Origin: Legionella gratiana | GTDB taxonomy: Bacteria; Pseudomonadota; Gammaproteobacteria; Legionellales; Legionellaceae | DNA: 64,000 bases | Assembly: GCF_001467695.1 (NCBI RefSeq) | Contig: NZ_LNYE01000020.1 | Coordinates: 492,368 to 556,367, forward strand | Direction of reading: 5' to 3' | The notes under the pieces: generated by a model | What the model was told of the DNA's origin: nothing | What the model saw: the letters and a program-made list of their open reading frames with translations, nothing else | The model's database searches: none | Position numbers and translations under genes: made by a program | In this document: one piece after another, positions 44,579 to 54,817 of the stretch | How the letters are laid out: each line of letters starts with the position of its first letter | Position numbering within the stretch: the first letter of the stretch is position 1

Positions 44579-45964
44579 ATGAATGAGCATAAAGTTTATG
44601 TAAATCGAATTCTGAATATGAAGAAAATCAAGTTGATTGGTCTCGATATGGATCATACCTTGATCCGTTATCATTCTGAGAATTTTGAATCCTTAGTTTA
44701 TCAGCTTGTCAAAGAGCAATTGGTCGAAGTAAAACATTACCCCGAACCCATAAAAAAGTTGAATTTTAATTATCGCGACGCAATTCGTGGGTTAGTGATT
44801 GATAGGAAAAACGGTAATATATTAAAACTAAGTCGCTATGGTGCTATCCGACAAAGTTATCATGGCACCAAATTGATTGATTTTGCGGAGCAGCAAAAGA
44901 TTTATCGGAGTATCTATGTTGATTTGAGCGATCCTAATTATATGGCCATAGATACTGCGTTCTCAATCGCTTTTTGTGTTCTATATGGTCAATTAGTTGA
45001 CTTAAAGGATGCATCCTATCCTGAGCAAATGCCTAGTTATCAAACCATGGCTACAGATGTACAGTTTTGTGTCGATAAAGTGCACTCTGATGGTAGTTTA
45101 AAAACAATTATCAGCAAGAACTTGCCTACTTATGTTATAAAAGAACGTGCTGTGGTTGAAGGATTAAAGCATTTTATTCACCATGGCAAGAAAATATTTA
45201 TTCTGACAAATTCTGATTATTCTTATACAAAGCTTCTGCTCGAATACGCTATCAATCCTTTTTTAAAGAAAGGAGAACATTGGGTAGATTTATTTGAATA
45301 TGTTGTTACTTTAGCAAATAAACCGCGCTTTTTTTACGATAATCTTCGATTTTTATCCGTTAATCCGGGTACGGGAATGATGACAAATACAATAGGCCCT
45401 ATTGTTCCCGGCGTGTATCAAGGAGGTAATGCCAAGAAATTCACCGAAGACTTACATATTCGTGGTGATGAAATTCTTTATATTGGTGATCATATCTATG
45501 GTGATATCTTAAGATTGAAAAAGGATTGTAATTGGAGAACCGCATTGGTTGTTGAGGAGCTTGGCGAGGAAATAGCAGCACAGACTGAAGCTATTCCAAT
45601 AGAGAGAAAAATCACTGATGCTATGGAAGTTAAAAAGGATTTAGAAAAACAATACGTCAATTTATACACTAAAATCATTGATGAGGGGACTCCTAAAGAA
45701 CACAGTAAAGAACTTCAAGAGTTACAAGCACAGATTAGTCGAATTGATGCGCAGCTCACAAAGTTAATCAAAGAGCAACAAAACTATTTTAATCCTAAGT
45801 GGGAACGAGTTTTTAGAGCTGGAGCAGAGGAAAGCTACTTTGCTTATCAAGTAGATCGTTTTGCATGTATTTATATGGAAAAGTTATCGGATTTATTGGA
45901 ATATTCGCCTGTAACGTATTTTCGTGCTAATAGACGTTTATTGGCACATGATGCCGATGTATAA
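44579..45964 (+). CDS. Cytosolic HAD-family 5'-nucleotidase (IMP/GMP-type, cN-II-like)
   Basis: 461 residues. HAD motif I is in LIGLDMDHTLIRY (about 19-31), with IFILTNSDYSY for motif II (about 209-219) and YIGDHIYGDILRLK (about 301-314) for the acidic motif. The length and insertions match the eukaryote-like purine 5'-nucleotidase known from Legionella pneumophila. A coiled-coil-prone helix follows (KELQELQAQISRIDAQLTK). It dephosphorylates IMP/GMP-type nucleotides. It lies 47 bases after rpiA. Confidence 0.9.
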   Translation: MNEHKVYVNRILNMKKIKLIGLDMDHTLIRYHSENFESLVYQLVKEQLVEVKHYPEPIKKLNFNYRDAIRGLVIDRKNGNILKLSRYGAIRQSYHGTKLIDFAEQQKIYRSIYVDLSDPNYMAIDTAFSIAFCVLYGQLVDLKDASYPEQMPSYQTMATDVQFCVDKVHSDGSLKTIISKNLPTYVIKERAVVEGLKHFIHHGKKIFILTNSDYSYTKLLLEYAINPFLKKGEHWVDLFEYVVTLANKPRFFYDNLRFLSVNPGTGMMTNTIGPIVPGVYQGGNAKKFTEDLHIRGDEILYIGDHIYGDILRLKKDCNWRTALVVEELGEEIAAQTEAIPIERKITDAMEVKKDLEKQYVNLYTKIIDEGTPKEHSKELQELQAQISRIDAQLTKLIKEQQNYFNPKWERVFRAGAEESYFAYQVDRFACIYMEKLSDLLEYSPVTYFRANRRLLAHDADV

Positions 45965-45969
45965 GCGTT

Positions 45970-46485
45970 CTAAAAAAAATCGAATAGCACTAAGCCATTA
46001 TTATCTTGGCCATTACTAATAGTACAAAGCCAATCGATAACCAATAGGTGTGTATGCGCAACGGGATCCATAAGGTCTACATGCACTGTCGCGGTATTAT
46101 CCTCAAAAACACTTAGACGACCAAACACAGTTAAGAGTTTTCCTGATGGATGGTCTATAAAAAGTTTCATGGATGTGGTCACGGTGTCTATTAATCGATC
46201 ATCAATTTTTAGATGAGCATGAAAATAGTGGGTAAAGTTAAATCGAGTTGTGGCTCCAGATAGTATTCTCTCTAAATGAGTATCAAGGGAATCAGGAGCT
46301 GTCACTATACAGCGATCAAAATGAATAATAGCTCGCACATTATTACCGTGTTCAACGGCTTGAACGAGTTGCTGGAAATTAACGAGAATATTATTATTAA
46401 TAAGAATATTATTAATCAGTGCATGAGCCTGATTTAAAGAAAATAGCAATAAAATCCCAACACCAATCAAGCGCCAAATTCTCAT
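45970..46485 (-). CDS. virK: VirK family protein
   Basis: 171 residues with a signal peptide (LIGVGILLLFSLNQAHA). The body (FQQLVQAVEHGNNVRAIIHF, THYFHAHLKIDDRLIDT, HTHLLVIDWLCTI) resembles the VirK proteins described in Ralstonia, Agrobacterium and Legionella, small secreted virulence-associated proteins of unknown mechanism. GGAGG is placed before the start. It ends 5 bases from the convergent 5'-nucleotidase gene. Confidence 0.65.
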   Translation of the reverse strand: MRIWRLIGVGILLLFSLNQAHALINNILINNNILVNFQQLVQAVEHGNNVRAIIHFDRCIVTAPDSLDTHLERILSGATTRFNFTHYFHAHLKIDDRLIDTVTTSMKLFIDHPSGKLLTVFGRLSVFEDNTATVHVDLMDPVAHTHLLVIDWLCTISNGQDNNGLVLFDFF

Positions 46486-46789
46486 TTATATCCTCCATGA
46501 TTTGTTTTTAATAGATAACTTTTCTTAATTGGAGAAAAGATAATCACAATTAAGGTTTGTGAAAAATAAATGGCCATATGGTATATTAATTGTATTATAT
46601 ATCATTAATTTTTCCATTTTTTTATGGAACCTCTCGACTAATTGGAAGCACTATACTCGGGATAAAGTGGGGGAGTTGTGATTTTTTATTGAAGGATAAA
46701 AAAAGAGCCCTAAATATTTATTGTTTCTTAAGTGTTCCTTAAGGTTTGATCTTTATACTTAACCGCAACTAACAGGGAGTCTCGACGCG
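46486..46789. other. Intergenic between divergent virK and receiver genes
   Basis: 304 bases, very AT-rich. It carries two short dyads around CTTAAG and CCTTAAGG (46727-46744) followed by TATACT near 46753, probably the promoter area of the receiver-protein gene. No gene is seen. Confidence 0.4.
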
Positions 46790-47263
46790 ATGCATGTATT
46801 AATTATTGAAGATAATGCTTTTAATGCATTTTGTTTGTCTCGATTATTAGAAACAGTTACGGTTTCCGTTTCAGTAACAGTGGTGAATAATAGTCAAGAT
46901 GCTTTATCGGCTATAGATATTAATGTGCCTGATCTTGTAATCATTGATGGTGAATTAAATTTAATCAATGAATCATCTACACATGGTCCACAACTTGCTG
47001 CAATTCTATTGCAAAAACATCCCCATCTTCCTCTTATAGCTTGGTCAGATTCAGAGTTTATGCGAGGCGCTTTTACTAAAGTGTTTATGCAACATAATCG
47101 CTTAGTTAATGAATACAATACTTGGACTAAAACGCTAAATCCAGACTGTATTCGTAAAACGATGGATTATTACTTTGATGAATTAACTGGAAAAACAACC
47201 AAATCATTCTCACATGCATCAAGTGCTCAAAGACATTTGAGTTACCGTATGGATTGCATCTAG
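46790..47263 (+). CDS. Single-domain response regulator-like protein
   Basis: 157 residues. Receiver landmarks are E7-D8 at the acidic pocket and D53 in LVIIDGELN as the phospho-acceptor. The switch Thr/Ser and the Lys after strand 5 are not in canonical places: the segment around ESSTHGP is inserted and the C-terminal part after 105 departs from the usual pattern. It may be a divergent receiver with modified switching. No output domain. A kinase gene lies 1.3 kb downstream. Confidence 0.65.
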   Translation: MHVLIIEDNAFNAFCLSRLLETVTVSVSVTVVNNSQDALSAIDINVPDLVIIDGELNLINESSTHGPQLAAILLQKHPHLPLIAWSDSEFMRGAFTKVFMQHNRLVNEYNTWTKTLNPDCIRKTMDYYFDELTGKTTKSFSHASSAQRHLSYRMDCI

Positions 47264-47291
47264 TGTCTAATTTATTAAATTAGGCACTAGT

Positions 47292-48420
47292 TTAATTTAA
47301 TACCCTAGGACCTTCATTTTTGTTGATTTTATCTACTATGGTATCAACATCTACAGCTTCCTTACCCTCTATAATATCCCGAACGACTTTTTTTATTTCT
47401 TTATCGACTTGTGTATCTAATTCATCATCTTTTACTGCCTTATAAATTTCTGTTCTTTTAACTGAGTTATTCATATGATAATTTTGGGAAATATTAGAAA
47501 GTTTATCTATTAATGTATTCGGATTCGTTTTTTCTCGAATACGCGATATCGTAGAAATCGCTTTGAATAGCCTGCCCACATCGATAGGGTTCATACTTGC
47601 TTTATTTTCATGAATAGGTAAAGAAGTATTGTGCTGAATAAATTGAAGCACTTCATTGTAAAATTCTGCAGTCGAAGAGCGTCTATTCTTTGAATTTGTA
47701 TCTAATCGATCCTTACATATATCTTTTATCTTATCGAGCTTCTCATGGTCACTCATATTATTTTTATTTAGTACATTTTTAATTGCTCTTATACCTGTTG
47801 GTAGAATAAATAATTTATTGTTTTTTAAGAATTCATTAAGATGTCTATTAACCTCCTCAATTTTTGTTCCTTCAATCTTTTCTGAAGAAGGTATTTTTAA
47901 TTCCGCATAATTCTTAATCTTCTCATGGGCTATGAAATGTTTAACTCGGCTTATAGCAAATAAGTTATCCTTATCGTTTAAAATGTAATCGATACATTGA
48001 TTGACTTTTCTACCCATTTTATTCTGTTTACTTTCTAATAAGCGTAGCATCGCTTGGCATTTAACATCATTTTTATCATCTGATTTAGCAATATTTTTCA
48101 AATCCTCTTGAAGCGTGTCAACTTGGTCAATTAATGTATTGCGATTGGGAATATATAATCTGTATCTTTACATACGTTTTCAATGGCACTTCTTTCACTT
48201 TTGCTAAGATTTCGAATAAATTTAGAAACAATTTCATTGGATTTTTTGAGTCATACTCTAATGATAATGATTCTAGTGTACTTAATATTTTTTCACGTAA
48301 ATTACCTTCTAATTTAGATGTAAGTTTCTTTAAAAACGTATAACGTACAGTGTTTTTATCGAACCCATTAGTTGCCGGTTCATCAGTACCACAGAAATAT
48401 ATATTTAATGGGTTCGCCAT
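47292..48420 (-). pseudogene. Effector-like gene broken by two single-base deletions
   Basis: Two separate open frames (48420-48127 and 48101-47292) are pieces of one gene. Starting at the first ATG the frame reads NIYFCGTDEPATNGFDKN. Adding one A at the A6 run (complement of 48242-48247) moves into IVSKFIRNLSKSERSAIEN and CKDTDYIFP. Adding one base at the C3 run (complement of 48147-48149) then continues into NRNTLIDQVDTLQEDLKNIA and the rest. The rebuilt product is about 370 residues, helical, Lys-rich, and opens like Legionella FCGT-type effector candidates. It may be a pseudogene, a phase-variable gene or an assembly error. Confidence 0.65.
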
Positions 48421-48603
48421 AACTTCGATTTAAAGTAGAACATATAATACAAAAATAGTTCATTTTGATTTGGGTTTCAAATATCAATGCTGGCCAACGA
48501 ACAACCTCTTGTTATGAACACTCATGCTTATGGCTTCAGCAAGAAGTTATGAGTAACTGAGCTATAATTAGTATTATGAAGAGTATTTCTGGAAGAGAAT
48601 ATA

Positions 48604-49833
48604 ATGGAATATACCCAATTAAACATGGAAATGCAGAGCGATCAAAATAGACAAGAAATGAATGTCCAATATTCATTGAATGGAAAATCACATAAAGTAC
48701 AAAAGACTCACACAAAAAAAAGAAAAAGCGTCCTTGATTTAGAGGAACAAATGTTTAAATCAGAAGCTCATTATACGAAAAGCACTCTGCAAAGTATTTT
48801 GGAAAGCTCTATTGAATATTCTATTGTTGGTACCGATCTCAATGGGACAATTTTAGTATGGAATAAGGGCGCTTGTCGTAATTATGGTTATCAAGCGGAT
48901 GAGATGCTCCACAAAAACAATATTCTCATGTTGCATACACCTGAAGATATAAAGTCGGGAGTGGCTCAAAAATTTATAAAAGCAGCCTTAGAGCAAGGAA
49001 AAGCAGAAGGCACCTTTGAACGTATTCGTAAAGATGGATCACGCTTTACCGCTTCCGTTACTTTAACTGTACGTCGAGATGATGAAGACATTCCTATTGG
49101 TTATGCAATGATTTCTAGAGACATTACTGAAGCGAAAAGAATTGAAAATGAACTTATCAGGAGCAATGAGGAGCTGGAGCAGTTTGCATACATCGCCTCA
49201 CATGATTTAAAAGCTCCTTTGCGGGCAATACAACGATTAGCCTGTTGGATTGAGGAGGATAATAAAGATAAGCTTGATGAAAAATCCAAAGAGAACCTCG
49301 CGCTATTACGAAAGCGTGCAATTCGCCTTGCCAACTTGATTGATGGAATATTACAGTATTCGCGAGCGGGGCGGATGAATTTAAATACTGAAGTTGTTGA
49401 TACCAAAGAAATTTTAAAAGATATTGTTGAGAGCCTTAATCCAGAAGGTCGCTTTAAGATTAATTATCCAAAAAAATGCCCCACTTTTAAAGCTGCTAAA
49501 ATTCCATTAATTCAAGTATTATCCAATCTAATTGGTAACAGCATAAAACATCATCATCGAAAAAATGGCACTATTTCAATTGATGTTGATGTTATGGGTA
49601 CATTTTATCTGTTTACAGTTAAAGACGATGGACCCGGGATTGATCCTGAGTTTTTTGATAAAATTTTTGTTGTTTTTCAAACGATTCAATCTCGAGATGA
49701 ATTAGAAGCAACGGGTATTGGCTTAAGTATTGTAAAAAAAATTGTAGAGTCTCAAGGTGGAAAAGTTATGGTACAGTCTCAAATAGGTCAAGGCACTACC
49801 ATGTCATTTACTTGGCCTAAATATGTTAATTAG
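48604..49833 (+). CDS. PAS sensor histidine kinase
   Basis: 409 residues. A basic, disordered N-terminus (1-55), a PAS domain (about 60-175; YSIVGTDLNGTILVWNKGA, GYAMISRDITEAKR), HisKA with FAYIASHDLKAPLRAI (phospho-His H200), and an HATPase domain (NLIGNSIKHH, KDDGPGID, ATGIGLSIVKKIVESQGG). No membrane helices, so cytosolic. Its 3' end overlaps the convergent receiver gene by 8 bases, and a second receiver follows; together they look like a kinase with two receiver partners. TATAAT near 48552 may be its -10 box. Confidence 0.9.
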   Translation: MEYTQLNMEMQSDQNRQEMNVQYSLNGKSHKVQKTHTKKRKSVLDLEEQMFKSEAHYTKSTLQSILESSIEYSIVGTDLNGTILVWNKGACRNYGYQADEMLHKNNILMLHTPEDIKSGVAQKFIKAALEQGKAEGTFERIRKDGSRFTASVTLTVRRDDEDIPIGYAMISRDITEAKRIENELIRSNEELEQFAYIASHDLKAPLRAIQRLACWIEEDNKDKLDEKSKENLALLRKRAIRLANLIDGILQYSRAGRMNLNTEVVDTKEILKDIVESLNPEGRFKINYPKKCPTFKAAKIPLIQVLSNLIGNSIKHHHRKNGTISIDVDVMGTFYLFTVKDDGPGIDPEFFDKIFVVFQTIQSRDELEATGIGLSIVKKIVESQGGKVMVQSQIGQGTTMSFTWPKYVN

Positions 49834-50272
49834 ACTCATGGGGAAATTCGAGGAGATTCCAGTAGTGATGTAAGGCGTTCACCACTTCCTTAAAGTCGGA
49901 AAATTGGAACGGTTTTATGATATATCCAGCAACATTTAAGTTATATGCATCTATTTTATCCTGCTCATTATTTGAAGTAGTAAGAATAAAAATCAGTAAT
50001 GATTTTAGTTTATTATTAGAGCGAATAGTTTTCATAAATTCTATGCCATTCATTTTAGGCATATTGATATCTAGAATAATGATTTTGGGCGTGGGATGAA
50101 GTTTTTTTTCTCCAGCTTTTCCCAATAATTTATTTAGTGCATCTAATCCATTGGTTGCTATGTGAAGAGGATTATTAATATTATTTTTTTGAAATGTTCT
50201 TTGTATGTCTTGGATATCTACTTCATCATCATCTACTAGCATTAGATTTATGGATTGATCAAATTGAAACAT
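49826..50272 (-). CDS. Single-domain response regulator (Rcp1-like)
   Basis: 148 residues. D14-D15-D16 acidic cluster (LMLVDDDEVD), D68 in IIILDINMPKMNG as acceptor, T98 in FILTTSNNEQD, and K in AGYIIKPFQF. The Rcp1 group receivers commonly partner with PAS/phytochrome-type kinases. Convergent to the kinase gene with an 8-base overlap. No DNA-binding domain, so it acts through protein contact. Confidence 0.9.
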   Translation of the reverse strand: MFQFDQSINLMLVDDDEVDIQDIQRTFQKNNINNPLHIATNGLDALNKLLGKAGEKKLHPTPKIIILDINMPKMNGIEFMKTIRSNNKLKSLLIFILTTSNNEQDKIDAYNLNVAGYIIKPFQFSDFKEVVNALHHYWNLLEFPHESN

Positions 50273-50455
50273 AATTCATCCCTCAGCTCCATATTTATAT
50301 ATATTATAGGCAATAAAATCATTTTTTCATCATTGCCAGTGTAAGCAATACTATAATGATAAGAAGAGCTCTTTATTAATTCAGATTTTTACCTATTTTG
50401 TAATTTCTACCGGCTTAGTGAATTGGATAGGGAAGAGCGCAAAAGGAGGATGATC

Positions 50456-50863
50456 ATGGAACCCCAAGAAAACACGGTCGATATTTTATATGTGGAGGAT
50501 GATATAGTTGATGTCATGGGCGCGCAGCGGTTATTTAAAAAAGTTAAAGAGTCTTGTGCTATTGAAATTGCTTCTAATGGACAAGAAGCATTAAATAAAT
50601 TATTTGGTCGTGAAGGAGAAAAAAAAATACACCCTAAAGTGATTCTTCTCGATATTAATATACCAAAAGTAAATGGAATCGATTTGCTTAAAATCATTCG
50701 TCAAGAACCTTCATTAGCTTTTACAGAAGTATTTATTCTAACCAATGCTTATACCACAAAAGATAAACTTGCAATCAAAGACTTGAATGTAAGAGGTCAA
50801 ATTATTAAACCTCTTGAATATGGTGATGCATTAAATATTTATTGGGCAACTCAAAATACATAA
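50456..50863 (+). CDS. Single-domain response regulator (Rcp1-like), second copy
   Basis: 135 residues from ATG 50456; GGAGG at 50445-50449 has correct spacing for this ATG and not for the ATG at 50450. VDILYVEDDIVDV opens it, D66 in VILLDINIPKVNG is the acceptor, and GQIIKPLEYGD holds the conserved Lys. It is homologous to the previous receiver, so the kinase may speak to both. Confidence 0.85.
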   Translation: MEPQENTVDILYVEDDIVDVMGAQRLFKKVKESCAIEIASNGQEALNKLFGREGEKKIHPKVILLDINIPKVNGIDLLKIIRQEPSLAFTEVFILTNAYTTKDKLAIKDLNVRGQIIKPLEYGDALNIYWATQNT

Positions 50864-50888
50864 GAGTATCTATTGACTGTGATAGGAT

Positions 50889-53573
50889 CTAATGAGCAGC
50901 ATCCCAATTGGTACCTGTGCCAATAGAGACTACAAGAGGAACAGAAAGTGTAACGGTATGCTCCATCAATTCACGAATTATTTCTTTACTTGATTCTAGT
51001 TCATTTTTGTTTACTTCAAAAACCAATTCATCATGTACCTGCATGATCATTCTTGCTGGAGGTATTTCATAAGCGTTTTGCCATTTTGCAATGGAAAGCA
51101 TCGCATTTTTTATGATGTCTGCAGCGGTTCCTTGCATGGGAGCATTAATAGCAGTTCGTTCTGCAGCTTTTTGACGCACTAAATTACGCGCATTAATTTC
51201 AGGTAAATACAAACGTCTACCAAATAAGGTTTCTACATAACCTTGGTGATGTGCTTGCTGACGGGTGCGATTCATGTATTCCAGTACCTTAGGGTAGCGT
51301 CGAAAATAAGTGTCTATATAATATTGGGCATCTTGACGTTCCACACCAATTTGTTTTGCTAAGCCAAAAGCAGACATCCCATAAATTAAGCCAAAATTGA
51401 TTGCCTTGGCTCTTCGGCGGTGTTCATTGGTTACTTCTTCTAAGGGGATTTGGAAAATTTCGCTAGCAGTTGCGGCATGAATATCCCAGCCATGAGCAAA
51501 TGCTTTGAGCAAATTCTCATCTTGTGACAAATGAGCCATGATTCTCAATTCAATCTGTGAGTAATCTGCTGCAAGAATAAGGCTGTCTTGGGGGGCTATG
51601 AATGCGGTGCGAATGAGTCTTCCCTCTTCACTGCGGATAGGAATGTTTTGCAAATTGGGTTCGCTTGAAGAAAGTCTACCTGTAGCAGCGACAGCTTGGT
51701 TATAGGAGGTATGCACTCTATTTGTCTTGGGGTTAATTTTTTTAGGTAATGCATCAATATATGTAGAAACTAACTTGGTTAAACTCCGATACTCAAGAAT
51801 TACAGCAGCAAGGCGATAATCATAGGCTAACTCTTGTAAGACGGATTCTGCTGTTGAAGGTTGTCCAGTAGGAGTTTTTGCAATAACTGGCAGTTTATGT
51901 GAATCAAAAAGAATTTCTTGTAATTGCTTGGGTGAATTCAAATTAAAAGATTTTCCTGCTAGATGTAATGCTTCTTCTTCTAATGCTTTGATGCGTTCTT
52001 TTAAGCGTTCTCCATGTTGCTTTAAAGTTATAGCATCTATAAGCACTCCAAATCGTTCCATATCTGCAAGTACCGTCACTAATGGCATTTCGATATTATG
52101 AAAGACATTTTGCACTGACTCTGGTATTAAAGGATAAAGCTTATTATGCAGTTGCAAGGTAATATCAGCATCTTCTGCAGCGTAAGCCCCCGCCTTATCT
52201 ACAGGGATCTGATCAAAGCGAAGTTGCTTCGCTCCTTTACCTGCAACTTCTTCATAGCTTATAGCTTTATGACCTAAATATTTTAAAGCGAGTGAATCCA
52301 TATCATGACGACCTACACCGCTGTTGAGCACATAAGATTCTAACATAGTGTCGTAAGCAATTCCTTTTAAGGTAATGTTATGATTTTTCAAAACAGCATA
52401 GTCGTATTTAAGATTTTGACCGATTTTTTTTATTGCAGGGTTTTCGAAAATGGGTTTTAATGCAGTTAACACTTCTTCACGAAGTAATTGAGGGCTACCA
52501 TCAGTGTGCGTAAATGGAATATAGGCTGCTTTTCCTTCTTGGATTGCTAAAGAAATTCCTACAATTTCTGCCATTATAATATCAATGTCTGTTGTTTCTG
52601 TATCGATGCAGAATAGTTCACATTGTTCGAGTTGGTTTAACCAATGATTGAATTGTTGATTGGTTGTAATTAATTCAAATGACACGCTGACTACTTTTGT
52701 GTTGCTGTCAAATGGTTCTTCTTCACTCAGGAGCTCTTTGAGCCAATTTTTGAACTCTAATTCACGGATTAATTCAATTAACCGTTGTTTATTAACCGGA
52801 TTAGGTTTTAATTCACCCCATCCTACGGGTAAACTGACGTCTGTTTTAATCGTAACTAATTTTTTAGATAAAGACAGTTGAGATATACTTTCACGCAAAT
52901 AGTCACCAATTTTACCACTGATTTGACTCGCGTTTTGTATTAAATTATCAAGAGTTTGATATTCTGTAAGCCATTTAATTGCTGTTTTGGGGCCGCATTT
53001 AGTTACCCCTGGAACATTATCTACACTATCACCAATGAGTGTTAAATAATCAATGATTTGATTGGGCATAATACCAAACTTTTCTTTGACTCCTGCAATA
53101 TCCATGGCTGAGTTATTCATGGTATTAATTAATGAAATATGTTCGTTGACAAGTTGTGCCATATCTTTATCGCCCGTAGAAATAACAACGGGAATGCCTT
53201 GTTCAGTAGCCTGTGTTGCTAAAGTGCCGATTACATCGTCTGCTTCAACACCTTCAATAATTAAGATGGGAATTCCCATTGCTTCTAATAACTCGATTAA
53301 GGGGGCGAATTGTGAGCTAAGTTCTTGGGGCATAGGGGGTCTGTGTGCTTTGTACTCAGGATACCACTCATCTCTGAATGTTTTTCCTTTTGCATCAAAG
53401 ACTACAGCTAATTCTTCAGGCTGATAATCTTTAATGAGTTTTTTAATCATATTTGCAACCCCATAGATTGCTCCTGTAGGCTGTCCCTTTGAATTGGTCA
53501 AAGGAGGAAGTGCATGGAATGCACGAAAAAAATAGGATGAGCCATCAATGAGAATCAATGGGGAGGATGTCAT
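50889..53573 (-). CDS. polA: DNA polymerase I
   Basis: 894 residues, three domains. 5'-3' exonuclease with LILIDGSSYFFRAFHALP (1-about 290), proofreading domain with FCIDTETTDIDI (about 318-329, catalytic Asp and Glu present), and polymerase domain with LAADYSQIELRIMAHL (motif A), RRRAKAINFGLIYGMSAFG (motif B) and MQVHDELVFEV (motif C). All activities look intact. It starts 2 bases after the lpxD stop, so they form an operon. Confidence 0.97.
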   Translation of the reverse strand: MTSSPLILIDGSSYFFRAFHALPPLTNSKGQPTGAIYGVANMIKKLIKDYQPEELAVVFDAKGKTFRDEWYPEYKAHRPPMPQELSSQFAPLIELLEAMGIPILIIEGVEADDVIGTLATQATEQGIPVVISTGDKDMAQLVNEHISLINTMNNSAMDIAGVKEKFGIMPNQIIDYLTLIGDSVDNVPGVTKCGPKTAIKWLTEYQTLDNLIQNASQISGKIGDYLRESISQLSLSKKLVTIKTDVSLPVGWGELKPNPVNKQRLIELIRELEFKNWLKELLSEEEPFDSNTKVVSVSFELITTNQQFNHWLNQLEQCELFCIDTETTDIDIIMAEIVGISLAIQEGKAAYIPFTHTDGSPQLLREEVLTALKPIFENPAIKKIGQNLKYDYAVLKNHNITLKGIAYDTMLESYVLNSGVGRHDMDSLALKYLGHKAISYEEVAGKGAKQLRFDQIPVDKAGAYAAEDADITLQLHNKLYPLIPESVQNVFHNIEMPLVTVLADMERFGVLIDAITLKQHGERLKERIKALEEEALHLAGKSFNLNSPKQLQEILFDSHKLPVIAKTPTGQPSTAESVLQELAYDYRLAAVILEYRSLTKLVSTYIDALPKKINPKTNRVHTSYNQAVAATGRLSSSEPNLQNIPIRSEEGRLIRTAFIAPQDSLILAADYSQIELRIMAHLSQDENLLKAFAHGWDIHAATASEIFQIPLEEVTNEHRRRAKAINFGLIYGMSAFGLAKQIGVERQDAQYYIDTYFRRYPKVLEYMNRTRQQAHHQGYVETLFGRRLYLPEINARNLVRQKAAERTAINAPMQGTAADIIKNAMLSIAKWQNAYEIPPARMIMQVHDELVFEVNKNELESSKEIIRELMEHTVTLSVPLVVSIGTGTNWDAAH

Positions 53574-53575
53574 AG

Positions 53576-54628
53576 TTATTCTGCCTCTTCTCTGGCTAAC
53601 AGTTGTTTTTTTAACAAATCAACTTGTTCTGAAAGCGCCTTAATGTTTTTACGCATTAAGGGAATTCGATTGACGCCAAGCTCATGTTGAATTGCAAGAT
53701 CTTTAGGACGAGCGGGGTTTCCCAAATAAATATTCCCCTCTTTCAAGTGCTTATTTGGCGGCACGCCGGTTCGTGCTCCTAATACTACGCCATCATCAAT
53801 GCGCACATGGTCACTGACTCCAACATTTGCAGCAAAAATAACATTATTGCCAGAAGTAGTGCTTCCAGCGATGCCAGTAAATCCACAAAGAATATTATGT
53901 TTCCCTAATTTAACCGAATGAGCTACTTGAACCAGATTGTCAATTTTAGTCCCTTCGCCTATAACGGTTGAACCTATTGTCGCTCGATCTATAGCGGTAT
54001 TTGCACCAATTTCTACATCATCTTTAATAATAACATGTCCAACATGAGGGACTTTTTGGTGTTTTCCATCAATAAAGGTATAGCCAAAGCCATCAGAGCC
54101 AATAACAGTAGAGGCATGAATAGTCACTCTGGATCCAATTTGACATTTATCATAGAGAGTTACATGTGGATGAATGGTGGTATGGTCACCGATGAGCACT
54201 TCCCGCCCAACATGAACATGACTTTTCAAAACACAGTGATTTCCTATAATACTTCCTGCTTCAATCACCACATAGGGGCCTATAAATACATCATTCCCTA
54301 ATCGTACGCCTTCTCCAATAACGGCAGAAGGATGAATATTTGGAATGATTTTTGGGGGGGGATTAAATTGTTGGATCAACGTCATAAATGCATTGAATGG
54401 ATGTTTTACCTGTATCAATGGTTTATTGGAAATCGAAACCTGTTGATTTACAAGTATAGCTGCGGCTTGTGATGCCTCAGCTTTTTTTACATTTTCAATA
54501 CTATCAGCAAATACTAAGCTTCCAGGGGTAATTTCATCGATAGGCGATAGGAAAGAAACTTTTATTGAGTCATCACCAATGACTACCCCATGCACCTTAT
54601 TCGCTATATCAGATAGTGAATAACTCAT
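53576..54628 (-). CDS. lpxD: UDP-3-O-acylglucosamine N-acyltransferase
   Basis: 350 residues. N-terminal uridine-binding domain, then left-handed parallel beta helix with hexapeptide repeats (about 100-300; e.g. [33 protein letters not shown] with the catalytic-site His), and a C-terminal helix. Third step of lipid A synthesis. It is not beside lpxA or fabZ, so this is probably a second, dispersed LpxD, as Legionella genomes have two. It leads directly into polA. Confidence 0.92.
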   Translation of the reverse strand: MSYSLSDIANKVHGVVIGDDSIKVSFLSPIDEITPGSLVFADSIENVKKAEASQAAAILVNQQVSISNKPLIQVKHPFNAFMTLIQQFNPPPKIIPNIHPSAVIGEGVRLGNDVFIGPYVVIEAGSIIGNHCVLKSHVHVGREVLIGDHTTIHPHVTLYDKCQIGSRVTIHASTVIGSDGFGYTFIDGKHQKVPHVGHVIIKDDVEIGANTAIDRATIGSTVIGEGTKIDNLVQVAHSVKLGKHNILCGFTGIAGSTTSGNNVIFAANVGVSDHVRIDDGVVLGARTGVPPNKHLKEGNIYLGNPARPKDLAIQHELGVNRIPLMRKNIKALSEQVDLLKKQLLAREEAE

Positions 54629-54817
54629 TTGTTGGCCTTTTTGTAAAATAGCTGATTATATACCCAAGAAACCGCCAATGCCACGTTTTGACAATTTGAT
54701 TTTATCTCTTTGAATTTTACCGCAGAATAAGTGAAGTGTAGAAAATTGGCTCCAAATACTGTATAAAATTAATCTGATTGCATTTGGACTTCATGGTTAA
54801 AAATCAAAAGGATAGGT

